Position numbers and translations under genes: made by a program. A DNA stretch of 64,000 nt from the NCBI RefSeq assembly GCF_002091715.1, contig NZ_BDAG01000010.1:62001-126000 (forward strand). Reading direction: 5' to 3'. Under the pieces are notes generated by a model, which was given only the letters and a program-made list of their open reading frames with translations, made no database searches and was not told the DNA's origin. Shown here one piece after another: positions 38,305 to 48,177 of this stretch; position 1 is the first letter of the stretch; each line of letters begins with the position of its first letter. The stretch is from Pseudomonas migulae NBRC 103157. Its GTDB lineage: Bacteria > Pseudomonadota > Gammaproteobacteria > Pseudomonadales > Pseudomonadaceae.

Positions 38305-38385
38305 TCATTTTTGGTAAACCGCGCCAGCCTTCAAAACGTACACCCGGATCTTGCGTCCGGCTGTGGGACTCGGCGAGAAAATCAT
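38305..38385 (-). CDS. Possible 26-residue small ORF
   Basis: A short frame MIFSPSPTAGRKIRVYVLKA.. ends 19 bases before the minus-strand terminator. Its upstream AAGGCAG could be a ribosome-binding site. Position after the repressor and immediately before a terminator makes it plausible, but length alone gives no statistical support. Confidence 0.2.
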   Translation of the reverse strand: MIFSPSPTAGRKIRVYVLKAGAVYQK

Positions 38386-38547
38386 CTGCCTTGTCGGTGC
38401 GATCGGAGCCGCGGGGCGGGTCGATGCGCAAATGTGGGGCGCAGCATACTGATTTTTTTGGGAAATTCCCAGCTTGGTGTGCGGGGTAGAGCTGTCAGTT
38501 GCCCTGGATCGGGTAGCTGATCCGGGATTTGAGGTGAATGGTCCATC

Positions 38548-38577
38548 GCCTTCGCGGGCAAGCCCGCTCCCACAGGG
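38548..38577. repeat. Solitary REP
   Basis: A single arm that on the minus strand reads CCTGTGGGAGCGGGCTTGCC; no inverted partner is found within 200 bases. Confidence 0.85.
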
Positions 38578-38618
38578 TTTAAGTGATACCTGTAGAAATG
38601 GGCGTGTCGGCAAACAAG

Positions 38619-39371
38619 CTACAAGAATGGCACCGGTGGCCTGCGTTTGTTCAGGGTCGACCACCAGAACACCCATCCCAGCACCCTGATGTTTTCTTCT
38701 TCGATTTGCGCGGTCCTGAAGATCTCTTCGGGGTATTCGGCGCTGTTGTGGCTGCGCATGCGAATCGCGTTGCCCGGCACACGGCTCAGGTACTTGATGC
38801 GCAACATGCCGTCGTGCTCGACGGCATAGATCTCGCCGTCGACAATTTGTGTGAGCCCGCGATCGATGGCGACGATGGAGCCGTCTTCGATTCTTTCGGC
38901 CATGCTGTTGCCGACCATCCGGGCGCAGATGGCGTCGGAGTGCTTGATTTCCAGGGAGTCGAGATCGCTGCGAGGCAAGCGGATCGATTCGCTGGGGTCC
39001 TTGATGACATGAGTTTTGTCGGTGCCGGGAGTGATGGCCGTTTCTTTGAAGAAGGGCAGTTCGATATCGACTGGTTCGATGACCCGGTAGGTGCCGCGGA
39101 TCGATTGGGCGTCGAAGGCGTTGCCGGAGTCGTCGATCAGACGTAGTTCCCTGGCGTCTTTGGGGCCTTCGCCGGTTTTCAACCATTCGCTGTTCACGGA
39201 CAGTCTTCTGGCGACATCCTCCATGCGGTAGTCGGGCACTCCGCGGGAATACCAGTTGTGGACGGTTTGAGGGTCGGTGATGCCCAGGAATTCGGCAAAT
39301 CTCGTTGTCGTGATTTGGACCTCTTTCAGGAGCGTTCTGAATCGTGGGCCGCAGGTTTTGTTCTTTTTCAT
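38619..39371 (-). CDS. S24/LexA-like phage-type repressor
   Basis: A 250-residue transcription factor. The N-terminal helix-turn-helix spans TTRFAEFLGITDPQTVHNWYSRGVP (about 22-46), and VARRLSVNSEWLKTGEG is typical of phage CI-like repressors. The C-terminal S24 domain has GNSMAERIEDGSIVAID (Ser156) and LRIKYL (Lys193). No Ala-Gly or Cys-Gly dipeptide is present between the domains, so self-cleavage is doubtful. It starts at ATG 39371; a GTG two codons earlier is possible. No phage genes adjoin it. Upstream palindromes suggest autoregulation. Confidence 0.88.
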   Translation of the reverse strand: MKKNKTCGPRFRTLLKEVQITTTRFAEFLGITDPQTVHNWYSRGVPDYRMEDVARRLSVNSEWLKTGEGPKDARELRLIDDSGNAFDAQSIRGTYRVIEPVDIELPFFKETAITPGTDKTHVIKDPSESIRLPRSDLDSLEIKHSDAICARMVGNSMAERIEDGSIVAIDRGLTQIVDGEIYAVEHDGMLRIKYLSRVPGNAIRMRSHNSAEYPEEIFRTAQIEEENIRVLGWVFWWSTLNKRRPPVPFL

Positions 39372-39421
39372 AAACACGAGTCTAGCCGCGCGGCATAAGG
39401 CTTTGATTCAACAAAACGTTC

Positions 39422-39518
39422 AAATTCGGCGTGAATTTTAAGTCTTGATGTAAGACGTCTTTGGTAAGAATTAAACAAGAAAAAACCGCTGTGCCCACCA
39501 GTTAAACGTGCTGTTTAA
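39422..39518. promoter_or_regulatory. Three operator-like palindromes upstream of the repressor
   Basis: AAATTCggcgtGAATTT (39422-39438), GTCTTgatgtAAGAC (39442-39456, followed by another GTCTT at 39457) and TTAAACgtgctGTTTAA (39502-39518) share the plan of two inverted arms around a 5-base centre. This geometry is standard for CI/LexA-like dimers. Arm sequences differ, so one protein may not bind all three. Confidence 0.55.
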
Positions 39519-39536
39519 GCTGATTCAAGCGCGCAC

Positions 39537-39565
39537 AAAAAACCCCGGATCAACCGGGGTTTTTT
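39537..39565. terminator. Bidirectional rho-independent terminator
   Basis: AAAAAACCCCGG (39537-39548), loop ATCAA, CCGGGGTTTTTT (39554-39565): a perfect GC stem with A and T flanks, working in both directions. On the minus strand it ends ppa transcription 33 bases after the stop. Confidence 0.9.
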
Positions 39566-39597
39566 CAAGTCGTCAGTGGCGCAAGGCCAGTGGCGTC

Positions 39598-40125
39598 TCA
39601 GCCTTTATAGGCAGCAACCGACTTGGTGATCGCTTCGCGGGCGGCGTCTGCACCGGCCCAGCCTTCGATCTTCACCCATTTGCCTTTTTCGAGATCTTTG
39701 TAGTTCGCGAAGAAGTGCTCGATCTGCTGAATCAGCAGGGGTGGCAGGTCGGTGTATTCCTTCACGTCGACGTACAGCTGGGACAGCTTGTCGTGTGGGA
39801 CTGCGATGACTTTGGCATCGCCGCCGCCGTCGTCGGTCATGTTCAGGATGCCGACCGGACGGGCGCGGATGACGGAGCCTGGAGCAACCGGGTAAGGGGT
39901 CACGACCAGAACGTCGAGGGGGTCACCGTCGTCAGCCAGGGTGTTCGGGATGTAACCGTAGTTGGCCGGGTAGAACATCGGGGTGGCCATGAAACGGTCA
40001 ACGAACAGGCAATCGCTGTCTTTGTCGATTTCGTATTTGATCGGCGCGTGGTTGGCCGGAATCTCGATCGCGACGTAGATGTCGTTCGGCAGGTCTTTGC
40101 CAGCCGGAATCTTGCTGTAGCTCAT
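39598..40125 (-). CDS. ppa: Inorganic pyrophosphatase
   Basis: A 175-residue family I soluble pyrophosphatase. [17 protein letters not shown] and the metal motif [10 protein letters not shown] match the E. coli-type hexameric enzyme, and Glu, Lys and Tyr positions at [11 protein letters not shown] are present. It is monocistronic here, with a strong terminator after it and a TATAAT-containing promoter region before. Confidence 0.97.
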   Translation of the reverse strand: MSYSKIPAGKDLPNDIYVAIEIPANHAPIKYEIDKDSDCLFVDRFMATPMFYPANYGYIPNTLADDGDPLDVLVVTPYPVAPGSVIRARPVGILNMTDDGGGDAKVIAVPHDKLSQLYVDVKEYTDLPPLLIQQIEHFFANYKDLEKGKWVKIEGWAGADAAREAITKSVAAYKG

Positions 40126-40144
40126 TGGGCGGTGCCCCCGTTAG

Positions 40145-40193
40145 TTGACCAAAAACACTTGGCCGGATTGACCAAAAAGTGGCGGCGATTATA
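40145..40193 (-). promoter_or_regulatory. ppa leader: TATAAT box and repeated TTGACCAAAAA
   Basis: The minus strand has a consensus -10, TATAAT, at 40193-40188; the matching -35 is weak. The plus-strand words TTGACCAAAAA at 40145-40155 and 40168-40178 are exact 11-base direct repeats, 23 bases apart, within the leader. Their role is unknown. Confidence 0.5.
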
Positions 40194-40238
40194 GGCATAT
40201 TCCGCCACCGTTGCTATGTGCCAGAGGTCGTGTAGACC

Positions 40239-41051
40239 TTAGTAGTGTGCCTGATAGACCGGATCTTCGGCCTGAAGTTGCCGCAATCTGCTCAGCGGAT
40301 CTTGGCGATAAAACAGCTTCAGTTGCTCATAGACCTGCGGATAAGCCTCGTGCAGCAAATCCGGGGCGCTGAAGAAGTATTCGCTGGTGACCGCAAAGAA
40401 CTCGGCGGGGTTTTCCGCGGCGTAGGGGTCGATGGCGGTTTCTGCGTCAGGGTTGTGCTCGAGCTGTCGGTCAAGGTCGTCGTAGGCCTCTTGCATGACC
40501 CTGGCCCAGTCGCTGACGCGCATGTCGGCGTGCAGCGGCGGCAGGCCATTGGCATCGCCATTGAGCATGTCGAGTTTGTGCGCGAGTTCGTGGATCACCA
40601 GGTTGTAGCCTTCCCAGCCGCCGCTGGCCATCACGCCGGGCCAGGCGAGGATGATCGGGCCTTGCTGCCAGGCCTCACCGCTGTGTTCGCCGTCCCACTC
40701 GTGCTCGACCCCACTGGCGTCGCGATGACGCTGGGGGCTGAGGAAGTCGTCGGGGTAGAGGACGATTTCGTGAAAACCCTGATACCAGTTCAGATCGCCC
40801 AGGTTCAGCAAGGGCAATTGCGCCTGGGCGGCGAGCAGCAAGCGCTGCTCCTGATGGAGTTCGACGCCGGGCAGGGCGGTCAGGTGTTTGTCTTCGAGGA
40901 ACAATACACTGGCTTCACGCAGCCACTGGTCTTCAGCGGCGCTGATGCCGTCGAGAAAACTCAGGTGATGGCGCACCCGCTGCCACATATCGTCGGCAAT
41001 CGGGTGTCTGGCCAGGATGCGCCGGCGACGCCAGGCGCTGAGCGACCACAT
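40239..41051 (-). CDS. mtfA: M90 zinc metallopeptidase MtfA
   Basis: A 270-residue cytosolic peptidase. NLVIHELAHKLDMLNGDANG holds the HExxH zinc motif (near residue 149) and NPAEFFAVTSEYFF supplies the downstream Glu. E. coli MtfA binds the glucose-PTS repressor Mlc; its role in Pseudomonas is unknown. It overlaps no neighbour but lies 3 bases after the DedA gene on the same strand, so they are co-transcribed. Confidence 0.9.
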   Translation of the reverse strand: MWSLSAWRRRRILARHPIADDMWQRVRHHLSFLDGISAAEDQWLREASVLFLEDKHLTALPGVELHQEQRLLLAAQAQLPLLNLGDLNWYQGFHEIVLYPDDFLSPQRHRDASGVEHEWDGEHSGEAWQQGPIILAWPGVMASGGWEGYNLVIHELAHKLDMLNGDANGLPPLHADMRVSDWARVMQEAYDDLDRQLEHNPDAETAIDPYAAENPAEFFAVTSEYFFSAPDLLHEAYPQVYEQLKLFYRQDPLSRLRQLQAEDPVYQAHY

Positions 41052-41054
41052 TGC

Positions 41055-41711
41055 TCAGTGGGGTTCGGCTTTGGACGCGCGGCTGCCGAAGCGGCTGCGG
41101 ACCACGCCAATGATCATTGGCACCAGCGACAGCAAGATAATGGCCACCACCAGCAGCGACAGGTTTTGCTTGATGAACGGTACGTTGCCGAAGAAGTAAC
41201 CGAGGGTCACCAGGCCGCCCACCCAGAGGAGGGTGCCGAGGACGCTAAAGGCAAAGAAGCGCGGATAAGGCATCTTCGCTACGCCGGCGACGAACGGTGC
41301 GAAAGTGCGGATGATCGGCAGGAAACGCGCCAGGGTCACGGTTTTGCCACCGTGCTTGTCGTAGAAATCGTGGGTTTGTTGCAAGTAGTCGCGACGGAAG
41401 ATTTTCGAGTTCGGGTTGCTGAACAGGCGCTCGCCTGCCGTTCGTCCGATGATGTAGTTGGTGCTGTCACCGAGGATCGCCGCGAGCATCAGTAAACCGC
41501 CCAGCAGCACAGGGTCCATGCCGCCACCGGCTGCCACTGCACCCGCGATGAACAGTAAGGAATCACCCGGCAGGAAGGGCATCACCACCAGGCCGGTTTC
41601 GCAGAAAATCACCAGAAACAGAATGGCGTAAATCCATGGCCCGTAGTTGTTCACCAGCAAGTCGAGGTAAACATCGAGATGCAGGATAAGGTCGAGCGGG
41701 TTGAAATCCAT
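41055..41711 (-). CDS. DedA-family inner-membrane protein
   Basis: A 218-residue integral membrane protein. FCETGLVVMPFLPGDSLLF, GRTAGERLF and the arginine motif LARFLPIIRTFAPFVAGVAKMPYPRF are DedA/SNARE-associated family signatures. DedA proteins help flip undecaprenyl phosphate or phospholipids and maintain proton motive force. About five hydrophobic segments. Downstream mtfA is adjacent. Confidence 0.9.
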   Translation of the reverse strand: MDFNPLDLILHLDVYLDLLVNNYGPWIYAILFLVIFCETGLVVMPFLPGDSLLFIAGAVAAGGGMDPVLLGGLLMLAAILGDSTNYIIGRTAGERLFSNPNSKIFRRDYLQQTHDFYDKHGGKTVTLARFLPIIRTFAPFVAGVAKMPYPRFFAFSVLGTLLWVGGLVTLGYFFGNVPFIKQNLSLLVVAIILLSLVPMIIGVVRSRFGSRASKAEPH

Positions 41712-41894
41712 GGGGGCACCTGTGGTGACGGCCCGACTCGGCAGGCCTGTGCGGATGACTTCGCGTAAGGCTACAGACGGGTGTAGTTTTTCTTACAAGC
41801 CGGAAAGGTCGGCATTATACGGGCTGAGAAGTGAAAAGCGCGTCGAGTTTGTAGCGGGGGATGTCGTGCAAGACCGGCGGCGGGCGCGGTTTTC

Positions 41895-41995
41895 TTGTAG
41901 GAGCAAGCGTGCTCGCGATGGCCTTGAGCGCGCCGTGGGGTGTCGGGCTTGAAGCGTCTCCGTTGACGACCATCGCGAGCAAGCTCGCTCCTTCA
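41895..41995. repeat. REPIN, diverged GTAGGAGCAAGCGTGCTCGC type
   Basis: The left arm (41896-41924) and inverse right arm (41967-41995) share GAGCNAGCNTGCTCGCGATGG. The core differs from both main local families. Confidence 0.8.
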
Positions 41996-42006
41996 GATAA
42001 CCGGCG

Positions 42007-42468
42007 TTACAGCTCGTCGCTGATCGGCAACACGTAGTTCTTGAACTCGGTGTCTTCCTTGAACCCGATGGATTCGTAGGTTTTCTGGGCTATTTTGTTG
42101 TCGCTGCTGGTGGAAACGCGCATGCGCACGGCATTGGTTTCCTTGGCCATTTTTTTCGCGGTGCGCATCAGATTGTCGGCGACCAACTGACGGCGCGCGT
42201 CTTCAGCGACGTAGATGTCATTGAGGATCCACACGCGTTTAAGCGAAAGCGACGAAAAGCTCGGGTACAGCTGACAGAACCCCATCAGCTTCTTGTCGTC
42301 GTCATCGGCCAGTGCCAGGTAAATCACCGATTCCTTGCGGCGCAGGCGTTTCTCGAGGAACGCCCGGGACGAGTCCGGATACGGCAGGGAACCATAAAAC
42401 TCGCGATATTTGACGAACAACGGGGTCAGCAGGTCCAGGTGTTCGAGGGTCGCTTGAATAATCCGCAT
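42007..42468 (-). CDS. GNAT-family N-acetyltransferase
   Basis: A 153-residue acetyltransferase. Motif order fits GNAT: acceptor-side N terminus (MRIIQATLEHLDLLTPLFVKYREFYG), VWILNDIYVAEDARRQLVADNLMRTAKKMAKE (CoA-binding loop, with QLVAD in place of RxxGxG/A) and IAQKTYESIGFKED. The substrate is unknown. It lies just downstream (minus strand) of the ethanolamine operon, at the PA4026 position, and is separated from eutC by 114 bases. Confidence 0.83.
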   Translation of the reverse strand: MRIIQATLEHLDLLTPLFVKYREFYGSLPYPDSSRAFLEKRLRRKESVIYLALADDDDKKLMGFCQLYPSFSSLSLKRVWILNDIYVAEDARRQLVADNLMRTAKKMAKETNAVRMRVSTSSDNKIAQKTYESIGFKEDTEFKNYVLPISDEL

Positions 42469-42582
42469 CGATAGGTCTCGTCTTCAAGTGGCTGTCTTGC
42501 TCTGACGGCGAACGGTTCTCACTCGGGCAGCCGTGTTTCGATCCTGCCTGAAACCGAATGAGAAACGCAATGCGGAAACGGT

Positions 42583-43419
42583 TCAGGCCTTCGGCGAATT
42601 CAGTAGGAAATTACCTTTCATTTCCGCCCCTGAGTCCGACTCCAGCGTCTGAAGCTGTGCTTCGTCCTTCAGGTTGACCCCCGATAGCTGCCGCCGACAG
42701 GCTTCACGCATCAGATAAAGCAAGCGGTGTGCCGCCATGCCATAACTCAAGCCTTCCAGTCGCACATTGGAGATGCAGTTGCGGTAAGCATCCGTCAGGC
42801 CGACCTTTGGATTGTAGGTGAAATATAACCCCAGACTGTCTGGCGAGCTGAGCCCAGGGCGTTCGCCGATCAGGATCACCACCATTTTGGCGCCCAGCAA
42901 CTCGCCGATCTCGTCGCTCACCGCGACACGGCCTTGCTCTACCAGAATCACCGGAGAAACCGTCCAGCCATCGACTTCGATCTGCTCTCGCATGCGCGCA
43001 AGGAAGGGCACGGTGTGGCGGTGCACAGCCAGTGCCGACAAACCATCGGCCACGACAATCACCAGATCAACGCCGCCGGGATGGGCTGAAGCATGGTTGC
43101 GCAGGATTTGCGCCGACTCATCGCTCAATTTTCGTCCCAAGTCAGGGCGCTGCAAATAGCTGTCGCGGTTTGTGGCGGCGCTGTGCAGGAGCACACTTTC
43201 GTATCCGCACTCCGCCAATTGCGTGCTGAGCCCTGCATGGTCGAAGGGCAGGTGTACCGCGTCCCGAGCCTGGGCGTGGGCGTACTGGAAATCCAGTTGC
43301 GCGCTGGTGGGCATGCTGGTGCCGGTGCGGCCCAGGGCAATCCTCGCGGGGGTCAGACGCCGCAGTTCCAGCAATGGGTTTTCTGCATCAACGGGCGGTT
43401 TATCCATTTCGACACTCAT
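42583..43419 (-). CDS. eutC: Ethanolamine ammonia-lyase small subunit
   Basis: A 278-residue subunit of the adenosylcobalamin-dependent ammonia-lyase that converts ethanolamine to acetaldehyde and ammonia. [64 protein letters not shown] and [20 protein letters not shown] are family motifs. The ATG overlaps the eutB stop by 4 bp. Confidence 0.96.
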   Translation of the reverse strand: MSVEMDKPPVDAENPLLELRRLTPARIALGRTGTSMPTSAQLDFQYAHAQARDAVHLPFDHAGLSTQLAECGYESVLLHSAATNRDSYLQRPDLGRKLSDESAQILRNHASAHPGGVDLVIVVADGLSALAVHRHTVPFLARMREQIEVDGWTVSPVILVEQGRVAVSDEIGELLGAKMVVILIGERPGLSSPDSLGLYFTYNPKVGLTDAYRNCISNVRLEGLSYGMAAHRLLYLMREACRRQLSGVNLKDEAQLQTLESDSGAEMKGNFLLNSPKA

Positions 43420-44810
43420 CCCAGTTGCCCCATCGCCTGGCGGAAGGCGGGCGGCAATCTATCGCCGAAATGAATCTTGCCGTCTGCCTGGGTGAAGATG
43501 CCCATTCTGGCCAGCCACCGTTCGAACTCAGGCGCCGGCTTCAGGCCCAGGGTTTGTCGGGCATAGAGCGCATCGTGGAACGAGGTGGTCTGGTAGTTGA
43601 GCATGATGTCGTCGGAGCCGGGGATGCCCATGATGAAGTTGATCCCGGCCACGCCCAGCAGGGTCAGCAGGGTGTCCATGTCGTCCTGATCGGCTTCGGC
43701 GTGGTTGGTGTAACAGATGTCGCAGCCCATCGGCACGCCCAGCAATTTGCCGCAGAAGTGGTCTTCCAGACCGGCACGGATGATCTGTTTACCGTTGTAG
43801 AGGTACTCCGGGCCGATGAATCCTACAACCGTGTTCACCAGGAACGGTTTGAAATGTCGCGCTACGGCGTAGGCGCGGGTTTCGCAGGTCTGTTGATCGA
43901 GGCCGTGGTGGGCGTTGGCTGACAGGGCACTGCCCTGGCCTGTCTCGAAATACATCAGGTTTTGTCCCAGCGTGCCGCGATTCAGACTCAAACCGGCGTC
44001 GTAGCCCTCCTGCAAAACGTTCAGGTTGATGCCGAAGCTGGCGTTGGCCGCTTCGGTGCCGGCGATCGACTGGAACACCAGGTCCAGCGGAACGCCGCGA
44101 TTGATTGCTTCGATGGACGTGGTGACGTGGGTTAACACGCAAGCTTGTGTAGGAATTTCATAGCGCTGGATGATCGCGTCGAGCATTTCCAGCATCGCGC
44201 AAATCGAGGCAATGCTGTCGGTGGCCGGGTTGATGCCGATCATCGCGTCGCCGTTACCGTACAGCAGCCCGTCCAGAATGCTCGCGGCAATGCCGGCCGG
44301 TTCGTCGGTGGGATGGTTGGGTTGCAGGCGTGTGGATAAGCGCCCGCGCAGGCCCATCGTGCCGCGAAACTGCGTGACCACGCGGATTTTCTGCGCGACC
44401 AATACCAGGTCCTGCACGCGCATGATTTTCGACACGGCAGCGGCCATTTCCGGCGTCAGGCCCGGGGCGAGGGCGCGCAGGCTGTGTTCGTCGGCTGCAT
44501 CACTGAGCAGCCAGTCGCGGAAACCACCGACAGTGAGATGGCTAACCGCGGCGAAGGCTTGTTTGTCGTGGGTGTCGATGATCAGTCGGGTGACTTCATC
44601 GGCCTCATAGGGAATCAGCACTTCCTGCAGGAAATGAGTCAGCGGGATATCAGCCAGGGCCATTTGCGCGGCCACACGCTCGCCATCGTTGAGGGCGGCG
44701 ACGCCGGCCAGGAAATCGCCGGAGCGCGCCGGACTGGCCTTGGCCATGACCTCTTTGAGGCTGGCGAAGCGGTAGGTCTGGGCGCCGACGGAATGGGCAA
44801 ATGTGGCCAC
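43416..44810 (-). CDS. eutB: Ethanolamine ammonia-lyase large subunit
   Basis: A 464-residue catalytic subunit. Signatures include [76 protein letters not shown] and [20 protein letters not shown] 44810 follows AGGAGG at 44820-44815 and gives the family start; an open 77-codon upstream extension crosses a REPIN and is not coding. B12 dependence links it to the nearby BtuF/BtuB-like genes only by cofactor. Confidence 0.96.
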   Translation of the reverse strand: MATFAHSVGAQTYRFASLKEVMAKASPARSGDFLAGVAALNDGERVAAQMALADIPLTHFLQEVLIPYEADEVTRLIIDTHDKQAFAAVSHLTVGGFRDWLLSDAADEHSLRALAPGLTPEMAAAVSKIMRVQDLVLVAQKIRVVTQFRGTMGLRGRLSTRLQPNHPTDEPAGIAASILDGLLYGNGDAMIGINPATDSIASICAMLEMLDAIIQRYEIPTQACVLTHVTTSIEAINRGVPLDLVFQSIAGTEAANASFGINLNVLQEGYDAGLSLNRGTLGQNLMYFETGQGSALSANAHHGLDQQTCETRAYAVARHFKPFLVNTVVGFIGPEYLYNGKQIIRAGLEDHFCGKLLGVPMGCDICYTNHAEADQDDMDTLLTLLGVAGINFIMGIPGSDDIMLNYQTTSFHDALYARQTLGLKPAPEFERWLARMGIFTQADGKIHFGDRLPPAFRQAMGQLG

Positions 44811-44852
44811 GGTGTCCTCCTGATTCTGTAAATAACCTGACAGCACCGCGAA

Positions 44853-44945
44853 TCCTGCAGGAGCCGGCTTGCTGGCGACAACGGTGTGCCGGTTAGCACT
44901 TGCGCCGGCTGGAGGACCGCCATCGCCAGCAAGCCGGCGCCTACA
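44853..44945. repeat. REPIN in the ethanolamine operon
   Basis: Arms at 44853-44879 and 44920-44945 with the GGAGCCGGCTTGCTGGC core, between eat and eutB. Transcribed as part of the operon. Confidence 0.88.
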
Positions 44946-45006
44946 ATGGATCTTGGTGCACCCTAATAAAGCAGGCGCCAGGCAGCGGGCCCGGCGCCGG
45001 TGCAAC

Positions 45007-46377
45007 TCAGACGCCTTCGAGCATCGCATCCGCCGGCGCATCGAAGCGCTGCTTGGCGGTCAGTTGGAAATACAAATAACCGGCCGCCATGAAGCCCAGG
45101 AACACACAACCGATCAGCGGGTTGAACCACGCCATCGCCACCAGGCACACCACCGCCAGGAACAGCGCAATCCCCGGGACGATCGGATAGCCCGGCGCGC
45201 GGAAGGTGCGTTCCAGGTTCGGCTCGGTTTTACGCAGTTTGAACAGGCTCAGCATACTGATGATGTACATCACGATGGCGCCGAATACCGACATGGTGAT
45301 CATTGCCGCCGTCAGGGTCATGCCTTGCAGGTTGACCAGGCCGTCGCTGTAGATCGCCGCGATGCCGATCACGCCGCCGGTCAGAATGGCGCGGTGCGGA
45401 GTCTGGAAGCGCGACAGTTTGGCCAGCGAACGTGGTAGGTAACCGGCGCGGGCCAGGGCGAAGAACTGACGCGAGTAACCAAGAATGATCCCATGGAAAC
45501 TCGCCACCAGACCGAACAGACCGATCCAGACCAGCATGTGCATCCAGGTCGAATTGTTGCCGACCACGGCTTTCATCGCCTGAGGCAGCGGGTCGTTGAT
45601 GTTCGACAGTTGGCGCCAGTCGCCCACGCCGCCGGCCATCACCATCACGCCGATCGCGAGGAACACCAGAGTCAGAATGCCGCTGACGTAGGCTTTGGGA
45701 ATCGTGCGTTTCGGGTCCTTGGCTTCTTCAGCTGCCATTGCCGCGCCTTCAATGGCGAGGAAAAACCAGATCGCAAACGGGATCGCCGCAAAGATGCCGG
45801 GAATCGAGGCCATGGTGAAGTCGTTGGAGCCCGACCAGCCGTTGAGCACGAAGTTGCTGAAACTGAAGCCCGGCGCGACCACGCCCATGAACACCAGCAG
45901 TTCGGCGACGGCCAGGACGGTGACCACCAGTTCAAACGTCGCGGCAATGCTGACGCCGAGGATATTCAGGGTCATGAACACAAAATAGGCGCCAACGGCT
46001 GCAATCTTGGGATCAAGCTCCGGGTATTGCACGTTCAGATAGGCGCCGATGGCCATCGCAATGGCTGGGGGCGCAAAGACGAACTCGATCAGGGTGGCGA
46101 TGCCGGCGATGAGTCCGCCTTTTTCGCCAAAGGCCCGTCGGCTATAGGCAAACGGCCCGCCCGCGTGGGGAATGGCGGTGGTCAATTCGGTGAAACTGAA
46201 GATGAAACAGGTGTACATCGTCGCCACCATCAACGCGGTGACGAGGAAACCCAGGGTTCCTGCGGTGCCCCAGCCGTAACTCCAGCCGAAGTATTCGCCG
46301 GAGATCACCAGGCCGACGGCAATGCCCCATAAGTGCAGGGTGCCGAGTGTGGGTTTGAGCTGTGTGGAAGAAGTCAT
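45007..46377 (-). CDS. eat: Ethanolamine permease (APC family)
   Basis: A 456-residue transporter with about twelve hydrophobic segments. LGTLHLWGIAVGLVISGEYFGWSYGWGTAG, TELTTAIPHAGGPFAYSRRAFGEKGG and FSNFVLNGWSG match the amino acid/ethanolamine permease branch of the APC superfamily. It lies between the aldehyde dehydrogenase and eutB in the same direction, giving import, deamination and aldehyde oxidation in a single operon. Confidence 0.92.
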   Translation of the reverse strand: MTSSTQLKPTLGTLHLWGIAVGLVISGEYFGWSYGWGTAGTLGFLVTALMVATMYTCFIFSFTELTTAIPHAGGPFAYSRRAFGEKGGLIAGIATLIEFVFAPPAIAMAIGAYLNVQYPELDPKIAAVGAYFVFMTLNILGVSIAATFELVVTVLAVAELLVFMGVVAPGFSFSNFVLNGWSGSNDFTMASIPGIFAAIPFAIWFFLAIEGAAMAAEEAKDPKRTIPKAYVSGILTLVFLAIGVMVMAGGVGDWRQLSNINDPLPQAMKAVVGNNSTWMHMLVWIGLFGLVASFHGIILGYSRQFFALARAGYLPRSLAKLSRFQTPHRAILTGGVIGIAAIYSDGLVNLQGMTLTAAMITMSVFGAIVMYIISMLSLFKLRKTEPNLERTFRAPGYPIVPGIALFLAVVCLVAMAWFNPLIGCVFLGFMAAGYLYFQLTAKQRFDAPADAMLEGV

Positions 46378-46499
46378 AAGTCCTCGCTGTCTTTTTTATT
46401 GTTTGATCTGTTGGACTTTCGGGGGCTGCTTTTACTGTAAGTCGGGCACGCAAAGCCCGTGCCAGAGCGGCAGGGCTATGATTTGCGGTGTGTTTGAGG

Positions 46500-46569
46500 G
46501 CGCTATCGCCAGTAAGCCGGCTCCTACAGGACTGCGCAAACCTGTAGGAGCCGGCTTGCTGGCGATGGC
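46500..46569. repeat. REPIN in reversed orientation
   Basis: Arms 46500-46530 and 46541-46569 with the GTAGGAGCCGGCTTGCTGGC core, outer ends pointing inward. Located between exaC-like and eat genes. Confidence 0.85.
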
Positions 46570-46592
46570 CGTTAACGCGGTATCGCGTCGGG

Positions 46593-48113
46593 TTAGAAGA
46601 ACCCCAACGGATTGATGTCGTAGCTCACCAGCAGGTTTTTGGTCTGCTGATAGTGATCGAGCATCATCTTGTGGGTTTCACGACCGACACCGGACTTTTT
46701 GTAACCGCCGAACGCGGCATGCGCCGGGTACAGGTGGTAGCAGTTGGTCCACACGCGACCGGCCTTGATGGCGCGGCCCATGCGATAGGCGCGGTTGATG
46801 TCGCGGGTCCAGAGGCCGGCACCCAGGCCGAACTCGGTGTCGTTGGCGATGGCCAGGGCTTCGGCTTCGTCCTTGAACGTGGTGATGCTCACCACCGGGC
46901 CAAAGATTTCTTCCTGGAACACGCGCATTTTGTTGGTGCCCTTGAGCAGCGTCGGCTGGATGTAATACCCGCTCGCCAGGTTGCCCTCGAGTTTTTCCAC
47001 CTTGCCACCGGTCAACAATTCGGCGCCTTCGCCCTTGGCGATTTCCAGGTACGAAAGGATTTTGTCGAACTGTTGCTCGGACGCCTGGGCGCCGACCATG
47101 GTGTCGGTGTCCAGCGGGTCGCCACGTTTGATTTGCAGGACTTTCTTCATCACCACTTTCATGAAGTCGTCGTAGATCGACTCTTGCACCAGTGCGCGAG
47201 ACGGGCAGGTGCAGACTTCGCCCTGGTTGAAGAACGCGAGCACCAGGCCTTCGGCGGCTTTTTCGATGAAGGTTTCTTCGGCTTGCATGATGTCGGCGAA
47301 GAAGATGTTCGGCGATTTGCCACCCAGCTCCACGGTGGACGGAATGATGTTTTCGGCGGCGCATTTCATGATGTGCGAGCCGACCGGGGTCGAGCCGGTG
47401 AAGGCGATCTTGGCAATGCGTTTACTGGTGGCCAGGGCTTCGCCGGCTTCTTTGCCGAAGCCTTGCACCACGTTCAGCACGCCCGGCGGCAGCAGGTCGC
47501 CGATCAGCTCCATCAGCACGGTAATGCCCAGCGGGGTTTGCTCGGCAGGCTTGAGCACCACGCAGTTACCGGCAGCCAGGGCCGGTGCGAGTTTCCACGC
47601 GGCCATCAGGATCGGGAAGTTCCACGGAATGATCTGCCCGACCACGCCCAGTGGTTCATGGATGTGATAGGCCACGGTGTTGCCATCGATCTCGGCGGCA
47701 CTGCCTTCCTGGGCGCGGATGCAACCGGCGAAGTAGCGGAAATGGTCCGCGGCCAATGGGATGTCGGCGTTGAGCGTTTCACGTACGGCTTTGCCGTTGT
47801 CCCAGGATTCGGTGATTGCCAGGACTTCCAGGTTCTGTTCGATGCGGTCGGCGATTTTCAGCAGCATCAGCGAGCGAGCCTGGGCGGACGTGGCGCCCCA
47901 GGCGTCGGCAGCGGCGTGGGCAGCGTCCAGGGCCTTGTCGATGTCTTCGGCCGTGGAGCGCGGGAATTCGGCAATCGGTTGGCCATTCACTGGCGAGGTA
48001 TTGGTGAAGTACTGACCTTTGACAGGCGCGACGAACTCGCCGCCGATGTAGTTACCGTATTTGCTCTTGAACGAAACGATAGCGCCTTCAGTACCGGGGT
48101 GAGCGTAACGCAT
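46593..48113 (-). CDS. exaC: Acetaldehyde/aldehyde dehydrogenase (ExaC type)
   Basis: A 506-residue NAD-dependent aldehyde dehydrogenase starting [59 protein letters not shown] is the NAD-binding region, VELGGKSPN contains the general-base Glu, and [14 protein letters not shown] the catalytic Cys. It should oxidise the acetaldehyde produced by EutBC to acetate. ATG 48113 follows AGGAGA; upstream codons are spurious. It is first in the operon and preceded by a sigma-54 promoter. Confidence 0.93.
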   Translation of the reverse strand: MRYAHPGTEGAIVSFKSKYGNYIGGEFVAPVKGQYFTNTSPVNGQPIAEFPRSTAEDIDKALDAAHAAADAWGATSAQARSLMLLKIADRIEQNLEVLAITESWDNGKAVRETLNADIPLAADHFRYFAGCIRAQEGSAAEIDGNTVAYHIHEPLGVVGQIIPWNFPILMAAWKLAPALAAGNCVVLKPAEQTPLGITVLMELIGDLLPPGVLNVVQGFGKEAGEALATSKRIAKIAFTGSTPVGSHIMKCAAENIIPSTVELGGKSPNIFFADIMQAEETFIEKAAEGLVLAFFNQGEVCTCPSRALVQESIYDDFMKVVMKKVLQIKRGDPLDTDTMVGAQASEQQFDKILSYLEIAKGEGAELLTGGKVEKLEGNLASGYYIQPTLLKGTNKMRVFQEEIFGPVVSITTFKDEAEALAIANDTEFGLGAGLWTRDINRAYRMGRAIKAGRVWTNCYHLYPAHAAFGGYKKSGVGRETHKMMLDHYQQTKNLLVSYDINPLGFF

Positions 48114-48177
48114 AGTGATTTCTCCTTGGCTTTTGTGCTTATAAGGGAGAGCGCATGTGCGCTTGCTATAAGCGTAG

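Larger units (their letters stand above)
38166..38618. other. Sparse region between mag operon and repressor
   Basis: About 450 bases hold a minus-strand terminator, a possible 26-codon frame and a solitary REP. No terminator for the mag operon in its own direction was recognised apart from the same hairpin. Confidence 0.5.

Noticed and set aside
38166..39520. Prophage or pyocin remnant
   Set aside because: Only a repressor is present; no integrase, structural, lysis or att-like sequences were found nearby.
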